Positions 36,753 to 46,536 of a stretch of 64,000 nt of DNA are shown in pieces. This DNA comes from Filibacter tadaridae. Lineage in GTDB: Bacteria > Bacillota > Bacilli > Bacillales_A > Planococcaceae. Position numbers and translations under genes: made by a program. The stretch's first letter is position 1, and each line of letters opens with the position of its first letter. The stretch is taken from positions 434,001 to 498,000 of the forward strand of contig NZ_UXAV01000042.1 of assembly GCF_900609045.1 (NCBI RefSeq), given 5' to 3'. Under the pieces are notes generated by a model. The model saw nothing but the letters and a program-made list of their open reading frames with translations. It was not told the DNA's origin and did no database searches.

Positions 36753-37085
36753 CTACTCATGATCTTTTAATGTGTTCAACAGGTTACGCATTGCTTCCGA
36801 ATGTTCATCGGTATCTGTTATGAGCTGTTCTAGCTGATCGATAAGTTCTCCACGTTTCTGAAATTCAGAAAAGAGAGTGAGCTTTGCTTCATAGTCTTCA
36901 AGCATTGCTTCTGTCCTGCGAACATTATCATAGACAGCTTGGCGCGAAACGCCATATTCTCCTGCAATTTCTCCAAGCGAATAGTCATCTAAATAGTAGA
37001 GTTGCATATATAGTCTCTGTTTATCTGTCAGTAGCGACTGATAAAAATCGAAGAGGTAGTTAATGCGTGTTGTTTTTTCAAGCAC
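36753..37085 (-). CDS. ylxM: SRP-associated helix-turn-helix protein YlxM
   Basis: A small protein with a sigma-70 region-4-like helix-turn-helix ([20 protein letters not shown]) encoded with ffh in Firmicutes; in streptococci the homologue binds SRP. It has 110 residues, mostly helical, with the opening [20 protein letters not shown]. Start GTG 37085 has AAGGGTGA upstream. It lies 12 bases before ffh. Confidence 0.9.
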   Translation of the reverse strand: MLEKTTRINYLFDFYQSLLTDKQRLYMQLYYLDDYSLGEIAGEYGVSRQAVYDNVRRTEAMLEDYEAKLTLFSEFQKRGELIDQLEQLITDTDEHSEAMRNLLNTLKDHE

Positions 37086-37157
37086 GATTTATCTCACCCT
37101 TCTACTTGTTTCTTCCTATGCCATCATAGTATGAGGGTTGTTCGCTGTCAAGCTTAT

Positions 37158-38168
37158 TTACTTGTCTATGGTGTCCGACGCTTCTGTTTCCTGTTCTAAT
37201 CCATCTGCGAAAAGGCCATAGACGTATTTTTCAGGATCGAATGGTTGAAGGTCATCCATACCTTCACCAAGCCCTACAAATTTTACAGGAATTTTCAGTT
37301 TGTTACGTATGGCAAGAACAATGCCACCTTTTGCAGTTCCATCCAGTTTCGTCAAAACGATGCCTGTAACATTTGTTGCTTCTTTGAATGTTTGTGCCTG
37401 GACTAATGCGTTCTGTCCGGTTGTCGCGTCAAGTGCAAGGAGCACTTCATGCGGCGCACCTTCCACTTCATTGCTAATAATACGATGAACCTTTTCCAGT
37501 TCTTTCATCAAATTAACTTTGTTTTGTAATCTACCCGCTGTATCACATATAAGAACATCCACATGACGGTTTTTCGCTGCACGAATGGCATCGTACATGA
37601 CCGCTGCAGGGTCTGACCCCTCGGATTGACGAATCACTTCCACCCCGGCACGCTCGCCCCATACGACGAGCTGTTCAATCGCTCCTGCACGGAATGTATC
37701 TCCCGCAGCAAGCATAACAGTTTTACCTTCTGCCATGAGCCGTGCGGATAACTTACCAATGGTCGTCGTCTTACCGACTCCATTGACGCCTACCATTAAA
37801 ATGACGGTCAATCCATCCGCCTGAATGTTCAACTTGCTATCCATTTTTTCTCCGGCTTCATATATCTCAACAAGTTTTTCAGAAATAACGGACTGAATTC
37901 CCGCGGTATCTTTCATATTCTTTCTCTTCACTTCAAGTTTAAGCTGGTCTATTAGTTCCATGACCGTTTCAAAACCTACATCTGCCTGTAGTAATAATTC
38001 TTCCAGTTCCTCGAAAAATTCTTCATCGATAACTCTGAAACGTGCAACGAGGTCATTCACTTTAGAAGTAAACTGATTGCGCGTTTTGGATAATCCATCT
38101 TTGAATTTCTCAGTTACTGTTTCATTTGTACCTGTAATCTTTTCTTTTAACTTTTTAAAAAAAGACAA
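37158..38168 (-). CDS. ftsY: Signal recognition particle receptor FtsY
   Basis: FtsY is the SRP receptor GTPase. The short, basic and acidic N-terminal A region (about 40 residues) is typical of Gram-positive FtsY. The NG domain has G1 MVGVNGVGKTTTIGKLSARL, DTAGR, and TKLDGTAKGGIVLAI. It has 336 residues. The start is TTG 38168 with AAGGGGTGAT 5 bases upstream. It follows smc by 14 bases. Confidence 0.97.
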   Translation of the reverse strand: MSFFKKLKEKITGTNETVTEKFKDGLSKTRNQFTSKVNDLVARFRVIDEEFFEELEELLLQADVGFETVMELIDQLKLEVKRKNMKDTAGIQSVISEKLVEIYEAGEKMDSKLNIQADGLTVILMVGVNGVGKTTTIGKLSARLMAEGKTVMLAAGDTFRAGAIEQLVVWGERAGVEVIRQSEGSDPAAVMYDAIRAAKNRHVDVLICDTAGRLQNKVNLMKELEKVHRIISNEVEGAPHEVLLALDATTGQNALVQAQTFKEATNVTGIVLTKLDGTAKGGIVLAIRNKLKIPVKFVGLGEGMDDLQPFDPEKYVYGLFADGLEQETEASDTIDK

Positions 38169-38182
38169 TACGGATCACCCCT

Positions 38183-41100
38183 TTACATAATTGCTTCTTC
38201 CGGAACATCGGATAATTTAACGGAGATCAGGCTCGAGACACCTGATTCTTGCATCGTAATACCGTACAGGACATCTGCACCTTCCATTGTTCCTTTTCGA
38301 TGCGTAATAACGATAAACTGTGTCTTTTCCGAAAACTTTTTCAAATATTTACTGTATCGTATGACGTTCGCTTCGTCCAGTGCGGCTTCGACTTCATCAA
38401 GAATGCAAAACGGCACAGGACGTACCTCGATAATGGAAAATAGAAGTGCTATAGCTGTCAGTGCACGTTCACCGCCTGACAGAAGACTTAAATTCTGCAG
38501 TTTCTTGCCCGGGGGACGCGCGAGAATATCTACGCCTGTTTCCAGCAAGTTATCTGGTTTAGTCAGGATAAGATCCGCTTCGCCCCCACCAAACATTTCT
38601 TTAAATACAAGCCTGAATTTACTTTGCACAGCATTGAAAGTTGTAGAAAAACGTGTCGTCATTTCCATATCCATTTCGGACATCGCTTCATGCAGAGTAT
38701 TCTTCGCTTCCATTAAATCATTTCGTTGTTCATCTAAAAAGGCATGTCGTTGCGATACTTCGGAGAATTCCAGAATAGTGTCGGGATTAACAGGACCAAG
38801 TGTTACAAGTTCACGTTTGAGGGTCTCAACCAGATCTTTTGTTTGTTGCTCGTCAAAATCGGTTGGAAGTTCCAAATCAGGGTGCAATCCATAATCATCC
38901 AGTAATCTTCCGACTACGGTTTCATACTTCACTTCTAAACGCGACATGAAAACCTTAGCTGCATTTACCGCAGTATTGGCTTGGTCAGAAAGGGCTCTGA
39001 ATTGCCTTAGTACCCCCTCATTTTCTTCCATTTTAGTGTCAAGTTCAGCCCGGCTAGCCCTGCTTTGCACAAGTGCAAGTTCAATCGATTCTTTTTCGAG
39101 TGAAGCATGGTCAATCTGTGAAGCAATTTCTTCAGTACTCAATTCGCTTCCTTCTATACTACCAGTAAAGAACTGTAATTCATCTTTCAATGAAGTGAGC
39201 TTTTTGTCGATTTGTCCCCCCGTGAGTACCATTTCGCTTATTGATGATTGTTGATATGTTTTTTGTTCGCGAAGTACAGCCACTTGTTCACGCAAGCTAT
39301 TATAACGACTTGTCAGCGTAGCCTCTTCGTTACGCCTATCTGCCGCAAGACGTTCGAGCGTTTCAACTTCTAATTGAATCTTTTCGAGCTCCTGTTCGAC
39401 AAGTGTATGTTTTTCCAGGAGTTTCACTTTCTTTTTCCCAAGCTCAGATCCGGTATTTTCTGCTCCATGTCTACTCATTTCAGTTGTTGCAACTTCTGCT
39501 TCGACTGATTTTATCGATATATCAGCTTCCCGAATTCTGGATTCTGCAGACCCAACCTCAATTTGAAGACTTTCAATCGAAGTACGGTATTGCTCTGTCT
39601 CATGTAAAAGTTTTGCAACTTTCATTTTCGAATCTCCGATTGTCTTTGTCGCGTTGTCGATTGAAATGGCCATCTGTGTAAGTTGAGTTTTTAAAGTCTC
39701 TAGCTCAGCTTTTCTTGTGAAGACTGATGTTTGCCCTTTTACTCCTCCACCTGTTAAAGAACCTCCGGCATTTACGACATCACCGTCAATTGTCACAACG
39801 CGGTATCGATAACCTATTAACTTCGCAATGGCAGATGCACCCGAGAGTGTTTTGGCAACAATTGTGTTACCAAGAAGGTTTTCTGTAATGATGGCGTATC
39901 CTGCACCCGTCTGGACGAGGCTGTCAGCTGTGCCTACAAATTCAGCATGCTGCTCGATTGGCCGTAGAAGTGCTGGTTGGATTTTCCGTGACTTCATAAC
40001 ATCTCTAGGAAGGAAAGTTGCCCGCCCTCCGTTTTTCGCTTTCAAGTAGGCAATCGCTTTCCTTGCCTCTTTTTCAGTTGACGTAACAATATGTTGCATC
40101 GCACCACCAAGTGCCGTCTCGATTGCTTTTATATAGTCCTTTTCAACGGAAATAAGTTCCGCTACCGCTCCATTGATACCTGTTAACTTTCCGGACTTAT
40201 TCGCAATAAGAACTTCTTTTACCCCTGAATAGAAACCTGAGAAATCCGCTTCCATGCTTTCAAGTGCCCGCAACCGTCCGCGCATTTCATGTTGTTTATT
40301 TAGCGCCCTTTGGAACAATTCCTGCTGTTCTCTCAATTCATTTTCAACTTTCCGTGTAGCTTGCATATAGGAATGGTAAGATGCATCTGCATCGGTCAGT
40401 TTCTGCTTTAATAGTGTTAGGTGCTGGGCCTTTTGGGATCTTTCTTCTCTTAATTCAGCGAGTCGCTTTTTCAATAATGAGGTATGTTCCATTATTTTTT
40501 GTGATGAAGTCTTTTCACCAGTAAGACGTTCTTCCAAATGTTTTAAATCGTTACGTATTGTCGCTTCTTCGTTCAAACAATCAATATATGCTGATTTTAA
40601 TTCTTCGATTTCATTTTCTGTTTCTCTTACAGACCGTTTCAGTATTTGAGAAATACCATTCATTTCGGTTATTGTCGTTGCGTATTCCATTTCAGTGCCT
40701 TCCAATCGTTCTCGGGCGGAAGCAAGTTTCAGAGACAGTTCTGACTGCTCTTTTTTCGCCTCCGTTAGATTGATTTGAAGTTTGTCTTTCTGGAAATTAG
40801 CATTTTGCCTTTTTTCAAGCGACAACAATCTTCTGCCTTCCCACTTTTCAGTTTCCGCACTCACATTAACAAGTCTCTTTTGCAACACATCGATTTGCTC
40901 ATCCAAATCTGTGAGCTGTTTTTTTAAGCTAAGGGAAGTTTCTTCTGCTTTACTCGTTTCAACTTCTAAACGGTTTTTTTCCTTCTTGTTTAGTTCCATT
41001 TCACCAGACTTCTCCTGTAACTCAACCCAAAGACTTTGTGCATCGTAATTGAGCGACAGGACATCTGCATTGCGCATTTTCTCTGAAAGAATTGCATGCT

Positions 41101-41740
41101 TTTCGGCCGCTTCAGCACTTTTTTTTAATGGACCAATTCGAGAATCAAGCTCTTTTAGGATATCGAGTACGCGATCTAGATTGTCTTCTGTTTCAAAAAG
41201 CTTGTGCTCAGCTTTCTTTTTCCTCGTCTTATACTTCAAGACGCCTGCTGCTTCATCGAAAATACTTCTTCTATCTTCAGGACGGCTATTCAGTATTTCG
41301 TCAACACGACCTTGAGAAATAATGGAGAATGCTTCCTTTCCAAGTCCTGAATCCATGAATACATCATTAATATCTTTTAATCGGCATTGCTGCCCGTTTA
41401 ATAAATACGAACTATCTCCAGAACGAAATACCCGTCTGCTTACACTGATTTCGGTATAAGCAAGCGGAAATAAGCCTTTGCTATTATCCAAGATAAGTGT
41501 CACTTCAGCAAAATTAAGCGGTTTACGCGAATCACTTCCTGAAAAGATGACATCTTCCATTTTGGATCCCCGAAGTGACTTGGCTGATTGTTCACCAAGC
41601 ACCCAACGGATAGCATCGGTTATATTACTTTTACCACTTCCATTTGGCCCAACAACAGCTGTAACACCCGGGACAAAATCGATACCGATCCGTTCAGCGA
41701 ATGATTTGAACCCAATGATTTCAAGTCTTTTAAGAAACAC
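38183..41740 (-). CDS. smc: Chromosome condensation/segregation protein SMC
   Basis: SMC forms the ring that compacts and segregates the chromosome with ScpA/ScpB. Walker A VVGPNGSGKSNITDAIRWVL is at residues about 30-48. Two long coiled-coil arms flank a hinge at about residues 520-640 (SGFYSGVKEVLIANKSGKLT; LTGGGVKGQTS). The C-terminal signature is LSLLSGGERALTAIALLFSI and Walker B is FCILDEVEAALDEANVIRY. It has 1185 residues, normal length. The start is GTG 41740 with GAAGGAGAG upstream, 2 bases after rnc. Confidence 0.98.
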   Translation of the reverse strand: MFLKRLEIIGFKSFAERIGIDFVPGVTAVVGPNGSGKSNITDAIRWVLGEQSAKSLRGSKMEDVIFSGSDSRKPLNFAEVTLILDNSKGLFPLAYTEISVSRRVFRSGDSSYLLNGQQCRLKDINDVFMDSGLGKEAFSIISQGRVDEILNSRPEDRRSIFDEAAGVLKYKTRKKKAEHKLFETEDNLDRVLDILKELDSRIGPLKKSAEAAEKHAILSEKMRNADVLSLNYDAQSLWVELQEKSGEMELNKKEKNRLEVETSKAEETSLSLKKQLTDLDEQIDVLQKRLVNVSAETEKWEGRRLLSLEKRQNANFQKDKLQINLTEAKKEQSELSLKLASARERLEGTEMEYATTITEMNGISQILKRSVRETENEIEELKSAYIDCLNEEATIRNDLKHLEERLTGEKTSSQKIMEHTSLLKKRLAELREERSQKAQHLTLLKQKLTDADASYHSYMQATRKVENELREQQELFQRALNKQHEMRGRLRALESMEADFSGFYSGVKEVLIANKSGKLTGINGAVAELISVEKDYIKAIETALGGAMQHIVTSTEKEARKAIAYLKAKNGGRATFLPRDVMKSRKIQPALLRPIEQHAEFVGTADSLVQTGAGYAIITENLLGNTIVAKTLSGASAIAKLIGYRYRVVTIDGDVVNAGGSLTGGGVKGQTSVFTRKAELETLKTQLTQMAISIDNATKTIGDSKMKVAKLLHETEQYRTSIESLQIEVGSAESRIREADISIKSVEAEVATTEMSRHGAENTGSELGKKKVKLLEKHTLVEQELEKIQLEVETLERLAADRRNEEATLTSRYNSLREQVAVLREQKTYQQSSISEMVLTGGQIDKKLTSLKDELQFFTGSIEGSELSTEEIASQIDHASLEKESIELALVQSRASRAELDTKMEENEGVLRQFRALSDQANTAVNAAKVFMSRLEVKYETVVGRLLDDYGLHPDLELPTDFDEQQTKDLVETLKRELVTLGPVNPDTILEFSEVSQRHAFLDEQRNDLMEAKNTLHEAMSEMDMEMTTRFSTTFNAVQSKFRLVFKEMFGGGEADLILTKPDNLLETGVDILARPPGKKLQNLSLLSGGERALTAIALLFSIIEVRPVPFCILDEVEAALDEANVIRYSKYLKKFSEKTQFIVITHRKGTMEGADVLYGITMQESGVSSLISVKLSDVPEEAIM

Positions 41741-41742
41741 AG

Positions 41743-42507
41743 TTAAATCTCTCCTTCAGCCTGCCGCGTGCTTAATTCTTGGATTGCATGGCGGGCTGCC
41801 TCCTGTTCGGCTTCTTTCTTCGATTTCCCTAAACCCGTTCCGAGATCTCGATTATCAAGCCTTACAACGGTGACGAACTTTTTCGCGTGCGCCGGACCTT
41901 TTTCTTCGATAATTACGTACTGAAGAAGGCCATTATTCGTTTGTTGAACTATTTCTTGCAAACGACTTTTATAATCCATCACATGCGAAAAAACACCGAC
42001 ACTGATTTTTGGAAAGACAACAGTTTCCAAGAATGGCGTTATAGCTTCCATTCCTTGGTCTATGTACAACGCGCCTATGAACGCTTCAAATACATCGGCA
42101 AGAAGAGCCGGTCTCAAACGACCGCCAGTTTGTTCCTCACCTTTACCAAGCAGGATGTAATGACCAAACCCAAGCTCTACAGAGAACTTCACAAGTGAGG
42201 GCTCACAAACGATAGCTGCTCTTAGTTTCGTAAGCTCCCCTTCCGTCATATTCGGCTCTGTGGAATAGAGGTATTTGGATACGCCTAGCTCGAGTACAGC
42301 ATCCCCTAGAAATTCAAGTCTTTCATTATCCGTAAAATTCTTTCTCCGATGCTCATTCACATATGATGAATGTGTGAACGCGTTGTATAGTAGTGATTTG
42401 TTTTTGAAATGAATATCAAGTCTTTGTTGAAGCTCATCAAAATTGGTTAAAACCTCTTGCGGAAGTGATGCGAATGCGTTTTTTCCTTTACTACGTTTAC
42501 TGTTCAT
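41743..42507 (-). CDS. rnc: Ribonuclease III
   Basis: RNase III cleaves double-stranded RNA in rRNA processing. The catalytic signature [20 protein letters not shown] is present, with [19 protein letters not shown], and a C-terminal double-stranded RNA-binding domain ([40 protein letters not shown]). It has 254 residues. GAAAGGC precedes the ATG. It heads rnc-smc-ftsY-ylxM-ffh. Confidence 0.97.
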   Translation of the reverse strand: MNSKRSKGKNAFASLPQEVLTNFDELQQRLDIHFKNKSLLYNAFTHSSYVNEHRRKNFTDNERLEFLGDAVLELGVSKYLYSTEPNMTEGELTKLRAAIVCEPSLVKFSVELGFGHYILLGKGEEQTGGRLRPALLADVFEAFIGALYIDQGMEAITPFLETVVFPKISVGVFSHVMDYKSRLQEIVQQTNNGLLQYVIIEEKGPAHAKKFVTVVRLDNRDLGTGLGKSKKEAEQEAARHAIQELSTRQAEGEI

Positions 42508-42541
42508 ATTTGATTCTGCCTTTCAATGCATAATGCATATA

Positions 42542-42570
42542 ATTTTACTCTTTTTGAAGGCTAAGTGCAA
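42542..42570 (-). promoter_or_regulatory. Sigma-A promoter of rnc-smc-ftsY
   Basis: Minus strand TTGCAC (42570-42565), 17 bases, TAAAAT (42547-42542), about 35 bases before the rnc start. Confidence 0.75.
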
Positions 42571-42589
42571 AAAATATCACAAAGAACCG

Positions 42590-42634
42590 AAAAGAGACCT
42601 TTCAATCCTTTATGAAAAAGGATGAAAGAGCCTC
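42590..42634 (-). terminator. Terminator after acpP
   Basis: A long stem (arms 42634-42618 and 42610-42594) pairs GAGG-CTCTTTCATCCTT with AAGGATTGAAAGGTCTC with small bulges, followed by TTTT on the minus strand. It ends the fapR-plsX-fabD-fabG-acpP transcript. Confidence 0.8.
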
Positions 42635-42648
42635 AAACGGGATTTCCA

Positions 42649-42885
42649 TTAATTCACTTTACTTTCAATATACGAAACTGCACTACCGACAGTCGCAAGT
42701 TTTTCAGCGTCATCATCAGAAATTTCCATATCGAATTCATCTTCTAATTCCATTACTAATTCAACGACGTCCAATGAATCTGCGCCGAGATCATCACGGA
42801 AAGAAGCTTCCAATTTAATTTCACTTTCATCGACGCCAAGGCGATCGACAATCACTTTAGTTACACGTTCAAGTACTGTAGACAA
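42649..42885 (-). CDS. acpP: Acyl carrier protein
   Basis: ACP carries growing acyl chains on a 4'-phosphopantetheine attached to the serine in [18 protein letters not shown]. It has 78 acidic residues, matching B. subtilis AcpA closely. The start appears to be TTG 42885 ([16 protein letters not shown]), 8 bases after AAAGGGGG. The GTG three codons upstream is fused to the ribosome site and would be a poor start. A non-ATG start is notable for so abundant a protein. It follows fabG across a 240-base structured spacer. Confidence 0.96.
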   Translation of the reverse strand: MSTVLERVTKVIVDRLGVDESEIKLEASFRDDLGADSLDVVELVMELEDEFDMEISDDDAEKLATVGSAVSYIESKVN

Positions 42886-42910
42886 ATTTGTCACCCCCTT
42901 TCAAATCAAA

Positions 42911-43070
42911 AGCGAAGGCGCCTTGGTCAAGAGCGACAACTGCTATATATATTGAAATAAAGACTTCCATTGAATCCGTTGCGGCGCTGGGGGATGCCTC
43001 CCGCCACAAGCCAGACAGCTTCGCCGTCAGTCTTGTGGCGGGAGGCTACCCCTTTTAAGGCGCCTACGCT
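42911..43070. repeat. MITE-like palindromic element between fabG and acpP
   Basis: Outer arms AGCGAAGGCGCCTT (42911-42924) and AAGGCGCCTACGCT (43057-43070) pair with one mismatch. Inside is a perfect 15-bp stem GCCTCCCGCCACAAG/CTTGTGGCGGGAGGC (42996-43010, 43032-43046), extended by GGGG/CCCC, with a small GAC-GC/GC-GTC hairpin at the tip. No coding potential. It looks like a dispersed palindromic repeat or tiny non-autonomous transposon. Copies elsewhere cannot be tested here. Confidence 0.6.
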
Positions 43071-43125
43071 CAGTTTATATAGCTATTCATTTGTTCAACC
43101 TATATAGAAATATAAAAAACCCTTA

Positions 43126-43872
43126 TTACATAACCATTCCGCCGTCGACATGAATGGTTTGCCCTGTAATGTAAGCAGCGTCTTCGGATAAAAGGAACAT
43201 CACCGTACGTGCAACATCGACAGGATTTCCTAATTTACCAAGTGGAATGAGTGACAACATTTCACTTTTCATTTTTTCATCCAACGTATCTGTCATATCC
43301 GTCGTGATAAACCCTGGGGCAACTGCATTGACGTTAATATTACGGGATGCCAATTCTTTTGCAGCAGTCTTTGTAAATCCAATGACGCCCGCCTTTGCAG
43401 CAACATAGTTTGCCTGACCAGCATTTCCCGAAACGCCGACAACAGAGGCTACATTGACAATTTTACCAGCACGTTGCCGCATCATTTGCCGTGTTACACC
43501 TTTTGTACAGAGAAAAACACCTTTAAGGTTAATATTGATGACATCATCCCACTCGTGTTCTTTCATACGCATAAGTAAATTGTCTTTTGTAATTCCAGCA
43601 TTATTGACAAGCATATCAATTGAACCAAAGCGTTCCAACGTTTGATCAATCATGACTTTTACACTATCTGCATTCGAGACGTCTGCTTGTATCGCAAAAG
43701 CTTCTCCACCAGCAGCTGAGATTAATGCCACCACTTCATCCGCCTTGTCCTTATTGCCACTATAGTTAACTGCAACTTTTGCTCCCTCGTTTGCAAGGAG
43801 GAGTGCAATTTCACGCCCGATTCCACGGGAAGCGCCCGTGACAATTGCTGCCTGTCCTTCAAACCTGCCCAT
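43126..43872 (-). CDS. fabG: 3-oxoacyl-ACP reductase FabG
   Basis: NADPH-dependent reductase of fatty-acid elongation. It is a short-chain dehydrogenase with the nucleotide motif [28 protein letters not shown], the catalytic Ser in VASVVGVSG, and the Tyr-x-x-x-Lys in [11 protein letters not shown]. It has 248 residues. ATG 43872 lies after AAGGGTGG and overlaps the fabD stop by one base (TAATG). Confidence 0.97.
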   Translation of the reverse strand: MGRFEGQAAIVTGASRGIGREIALLLANEGAKVAVNYSGNKDKADEVVALISAAGGEAFAIQADVSNADSVKVMIDQTLERFGSIDMLVNNAGITKDNLLMRMKEHEWDDVININLKGVFLCTKGVTRQMMRQRAGKIVNVASVVGVSGNAGQANYVAAKAGVIGFTKTAAKELASRNINVNAVAPGFITTDMTDTLDEKMKSEMLSLIPLGKLGNPVDVARTVMFLLSEDAAYITGQTIHVDGGMVM

Positions 43873-44816
43873 TAAGACCACCCTTTCGAAGCTTCGATTG
43901 CCGCCTGCAAGGTTTCTTCATCGTAGACAGATAATAGCGTTGCACTTTTGTCTATTTTTTTTACCAGTCCACTAAGCACTTTACCAGGTCCACACTCGAT
44001 GAAATGTGTGACTCCCAAATCTAGCAATGTTCGGATAGAATCTTCCCACAGGACAGGTGAATATAATTGTTCAACGAGCAACCCTTTAATTTCTTGAATA
44101 TCGTTGACGACGGACGCGTTGACGTTCGCAATGTAAGGAATCTCTACTTCATCCATTTCTACTTTATCCAACACTGCGGCAAGTTTTTCTGCAGCGGGTT
44201 TCATGAGTGATGAATGGAATGGTCCACTTACTTCAAGAGGAATTGTTCGTTTTGCTCCTGCTTCTTTCAAGCTGACGCAAGCTTTTTCAACACCTAACTT
44301 AGTGCCGGAAATAACAATTTGTCCAGGACAATTCAAGTTAGCTGGTTGAACTGCAAAACCTTCCGCCGTGATTGAATCCGTCACTTCTTTCAACTTGTCT
44401 ACATCAAGGCCAAGTATAGCTGCCATCGCACCTTCTCCTGCTGGAACTGCTTCATTCATATACAGTCCACGTTTATGGACTGTAGACACACCCTCTTCGA
44501 ATGAAAGCACGCCTGACACGACAAGAGCCGTATACTCGCCTAAACTATGGCCTGCTGTGTAATCAGGTAAAATGCCTCCTTCAATCAATCTATCCGCAAT
44601 CATTGATCCAACGGTTAATAAGGCTGGTTGTGCATTGTACGTTAACGTCAATTCTTCTTGTGGACCTTCAGTGATTATCTTGCTTAGTTGAAAACCTAGT
44701 ACGCGATCGGCTTTCTCGAAATAATAGTTGCTATCGCCATACTTTTCTATAAGTTCTTTTCCCATACCAACGGATTGCGACCCTTGTCCAGGGAATATAA
44801 ATGCTACTTTTGTCAT
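43872..44816 (-). CDS. fabD: Malonyl-CoA:ACP transacylase FabD
   Basis: Transfers malonyl from CoA to ACP. The active-site serine is in [16 protein letters not shown], the opening is [20 protein letters not shown], and the catalytic His region is [16 protein letters not shown]. It has 314 residues. AAAGGTGG precedes the ATG, which overlaps the plsX stop by 4 bases. Confidence 0.97.
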   Translation of the reverse strand: MTKVAFIFPGQGSQSVGMGKELIEKYGDSNYYFEKADRVLGFQLSKIITEGPQEELTLTYNAQPALLTVGSMIADRLIEGGILPDYTAGHSLGEYTALVVSGVLSFEEGVSTVHKRGLYMNEAVPAGEGAMAAILGLDVDKLKEVTDSITAEGFAVQPANLNCPGQIVISGTKLGVEKACVSLKEAGAKRTIPLEVSGPFHSSLMKPAAEKLAAVLDKVEMDEVEIPYIANVNASVVNDIQEIKGLLVEQLYSPVLWEDSIRTLLDLGVTHFIECGPGKVLSGLVKKIDKSATLLSVYDEETLQAAIEASKGWS

Positions 44817-45805
44817 TGATTTTCCACCTTTCCTACTGTTTCACGGATTGTACCACAGACATCATACTGTGCCATTGTTCGCGCTTGTCTAATCGCATTC
44901 AAAATCGCATTTGCATTAGATGACCCATGTGCTTTAATAACAGGTGAATTCAAACCAAATAACCCAGCCCCGCCATATTCCGTATAATCCATTTTATGTT
45001 TCAACCCACGTAAATCATCTTTCACAAGTACAGCAGAAACTTTAGATTTCAACGAAGAGCTAAAAACCTCTTTTAACATTGAAAAGAAAGCTCCGGCTGT
45101 ACCTTCAATCGTTTTCAGTACCATGTTTCCTGTAAATCCATCTGTGACAACAACATCTGCCACACCCGTCAGTAAATCCCTGGATTCCACATTACCGATG
45201 AAATTGATGGGTGCTTCCGATAAAACCTGGTAAGCCATTTTCGCAAGTTCATTGCCTTTTCCTTCTTCTGTCCCGATATTCAATAGACCGACACGGGGAC
45301 GATTAATGCCACGAACCTTTTCAGCGTAAATGCTCCCCATGACCGCATATTGTCCGAGTTGGGAAGGCTTCGTATCAGCGTTCGCACCCATATCCAATAA
45401 TATAAATCCCGTTCCGTCCACAGTAGGAAGCGTTGTTGCCAGTGCCGGTCGTTCGATGCCGTCAATGCGTCCCACGACAAACAATCCCGACGCCATAAGT
45501 GCACCCGTATTGCCAGCGGATACGCATGCTGCCGCTTGTCCATCTTTGACTGCTTGCGCCATTCTGACCATGGAGGCATCTTTTTTTCCCCGAATCGCAC
45601 GGACCGGTTCGTCATCGGCTTCAATCTTTTCTGCACAGTGAATGACTTGTAGCCTGGCGTGTTCTTTAATATAGGGCGCCATCACTTCTTCGTCACCGTA
45701 AATATGTATATGTATATCTTCAAATGCTATAAGGCTTTCCAAAGCTCCTGCAACGATTTCACCAGGAGCGTTATCCCCGCCCATTCCATCTAATGCAATG
45801 ATCAT
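44813..45805 (-). CDS. plsX: Phosphate acyltransferase PlsX
   Basis: PlsX makes acyl-phosphate from acyl-ACP for phospholipid synthesis. It opens [20 protein letters not shown] and has [38 protein letters not shown] and [20 protein letters not shown]. It has 330 residues. GGGGG lies before the ATG, which overlaps the fapR stop by 4 bases. Confidence 0.97.
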   Translation of the reverse strand: MIIALDGMGGDNAPGEIVAGALESLIAFEDIHIHIYGDEEVMAPYIKEHARLQVIHCAEKIEADDEPVRAIRGKKDASMVRMAQAVKDGQAAACVSAGNTGALMASGLFVVGRIDGIERPALATTLPTVDGTGFILLDMGANADTKPSQLGQYAVMGSIYAEKVRGINRPRVGLLNIGTEEGKGNELAKMAYQVLSEAPINFIGNVESRDLLTGVADVVVTDGFTGNMVLKTIEGTAGAFFSMLKEVFSSSLKSKVSAVLVKDDLRGLKHKMDYTEYGGAGLFGLNSPVIKAHGSSNANAILNAIRQARTMAQYDVCGTIRETVGKVENQ

Positions 45806-46386
45806 AACGATTCCCCCAACTTCCCGTCCGTCGTTCGATACATGTAAAATTCACCCGTAAATACAGTCTCATCATGAACTGTGGACACAACGTTCACAAG
45901 CGTCCTGTTTGCTGTAAGACTTTCTTTTTCCACTTCCGCCCGCGCAACGACCCTATCACCGGCCTTTACCGGTCTTACGAAATGAATTGTTGATTTCACT
46001 GTCAAAGCGAGGTCGTCATCCATAACCGCAACGGCAAGTGAATTTGCTTGAGCAAAAAGATGATGTCCTCTCGCAATACCGTTTCGCTGAAACACATGAT
46101 CTTCAGTAACATCAAAGATTGATAATGCTTTTGCATCTAATTCTAGATCGACAATATCCCCAATAATTTCATCTAGATGAAGGGATTTCACTTCTCCGTT
46201 CATCGTCCGCGACGCTACAGTTTTCAAGCGTTCACGGAGTTCCGGGATTCTACATTCAAGTCTATCCAAACGAATTGTTTGAACGCTCACGGTAAAATGC
46301 TCTGACAATGCCTCATCTGTCAGAAAAGGATTCTCTTCTAGCAACAAGCCAAGCAGTCGTTGCCTTTCCTTTTTGGGCCTTCTCAT
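45802..46386 (-). CDS. fapR: Malonyl-CoA-responsive repressor FapR
   Basis: FapR represses fatty-acid and phospholipid genes and is released by malonyl-CoA. It has an N-terminal helix-turn-helix ([20 protein letters not shown]) and a hot-dog effector domain ([40 protein letters not shown]). It has 194 residues. It heads the operon fapR-plsX-fabD-fabG-acpP and has its own operator upstream. Confidence 0.96.
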   Translation of the reverse strand: MRRPKKERQRLLGLLLEENPFLTDEALSEHFTVSVQTIRLDRLECRIPELRERLKTVASRTMNGEVKSLHLDEIIGDIVDLELDAKALSIFDVTEDHVFQRNGIARGHHLFAQANSLAVAVMDDDLALTVKSTIHFVRPVKAGDRVVARAEVEKESLTANRTLVNVVSTVHDETVFTGEFYMYRTTDGKLGESL

Positions 46387-46402
46387 TGTTTCACCTTCCG
46401 GA

Positions 46403-46432
46403 TTAGCACTTGGAATTAGTACTTGGTATTAA
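46403..46432 (-). promoter_or_regulatory. FapR operator with adjoining degenerate copy
   Basis: The minus-strand sequence TTAATACCAAGTACTAA (46432-46416) differs at two of 17 positions from the palindromic FapR box I know from B. subtilis, TTAGTACCTAGTACTAA. It overlaps the expected start of transcription. A weaker copy follows 13 bases on (46403-46419). Confidence 0.8.
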
Positions 46433-46436
46433 ACCT

Positions 46437-46465
46437 AGTATATAAACACAGAAAAAAGAATGCAA
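46437..46465 (-). promoter_or_regulatory. Sigma-A promoter of the fapR operon
   Basis: Minus strand TTGCAT (46465-46460), 17 bases, TATACT (46442-46437), immediately upstream of the FapR box. Confidence 0.8.
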
Positions 46466-46536
46466 GTCCAGAAAGCGAAAACAGTTAAATTTATTGCCAA
46501 CAAAATTACGAAACGACTTAAAATACCCAACCTTAG

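Noticed and set aside
42510..42541. Palindromic TATGCATTATGCATTG-type sequence before rnc as an operator
   Set aside because: The repeat is short and AT-rich and lies downstream of a good promoter; there is nothing to distinguish it from chance.
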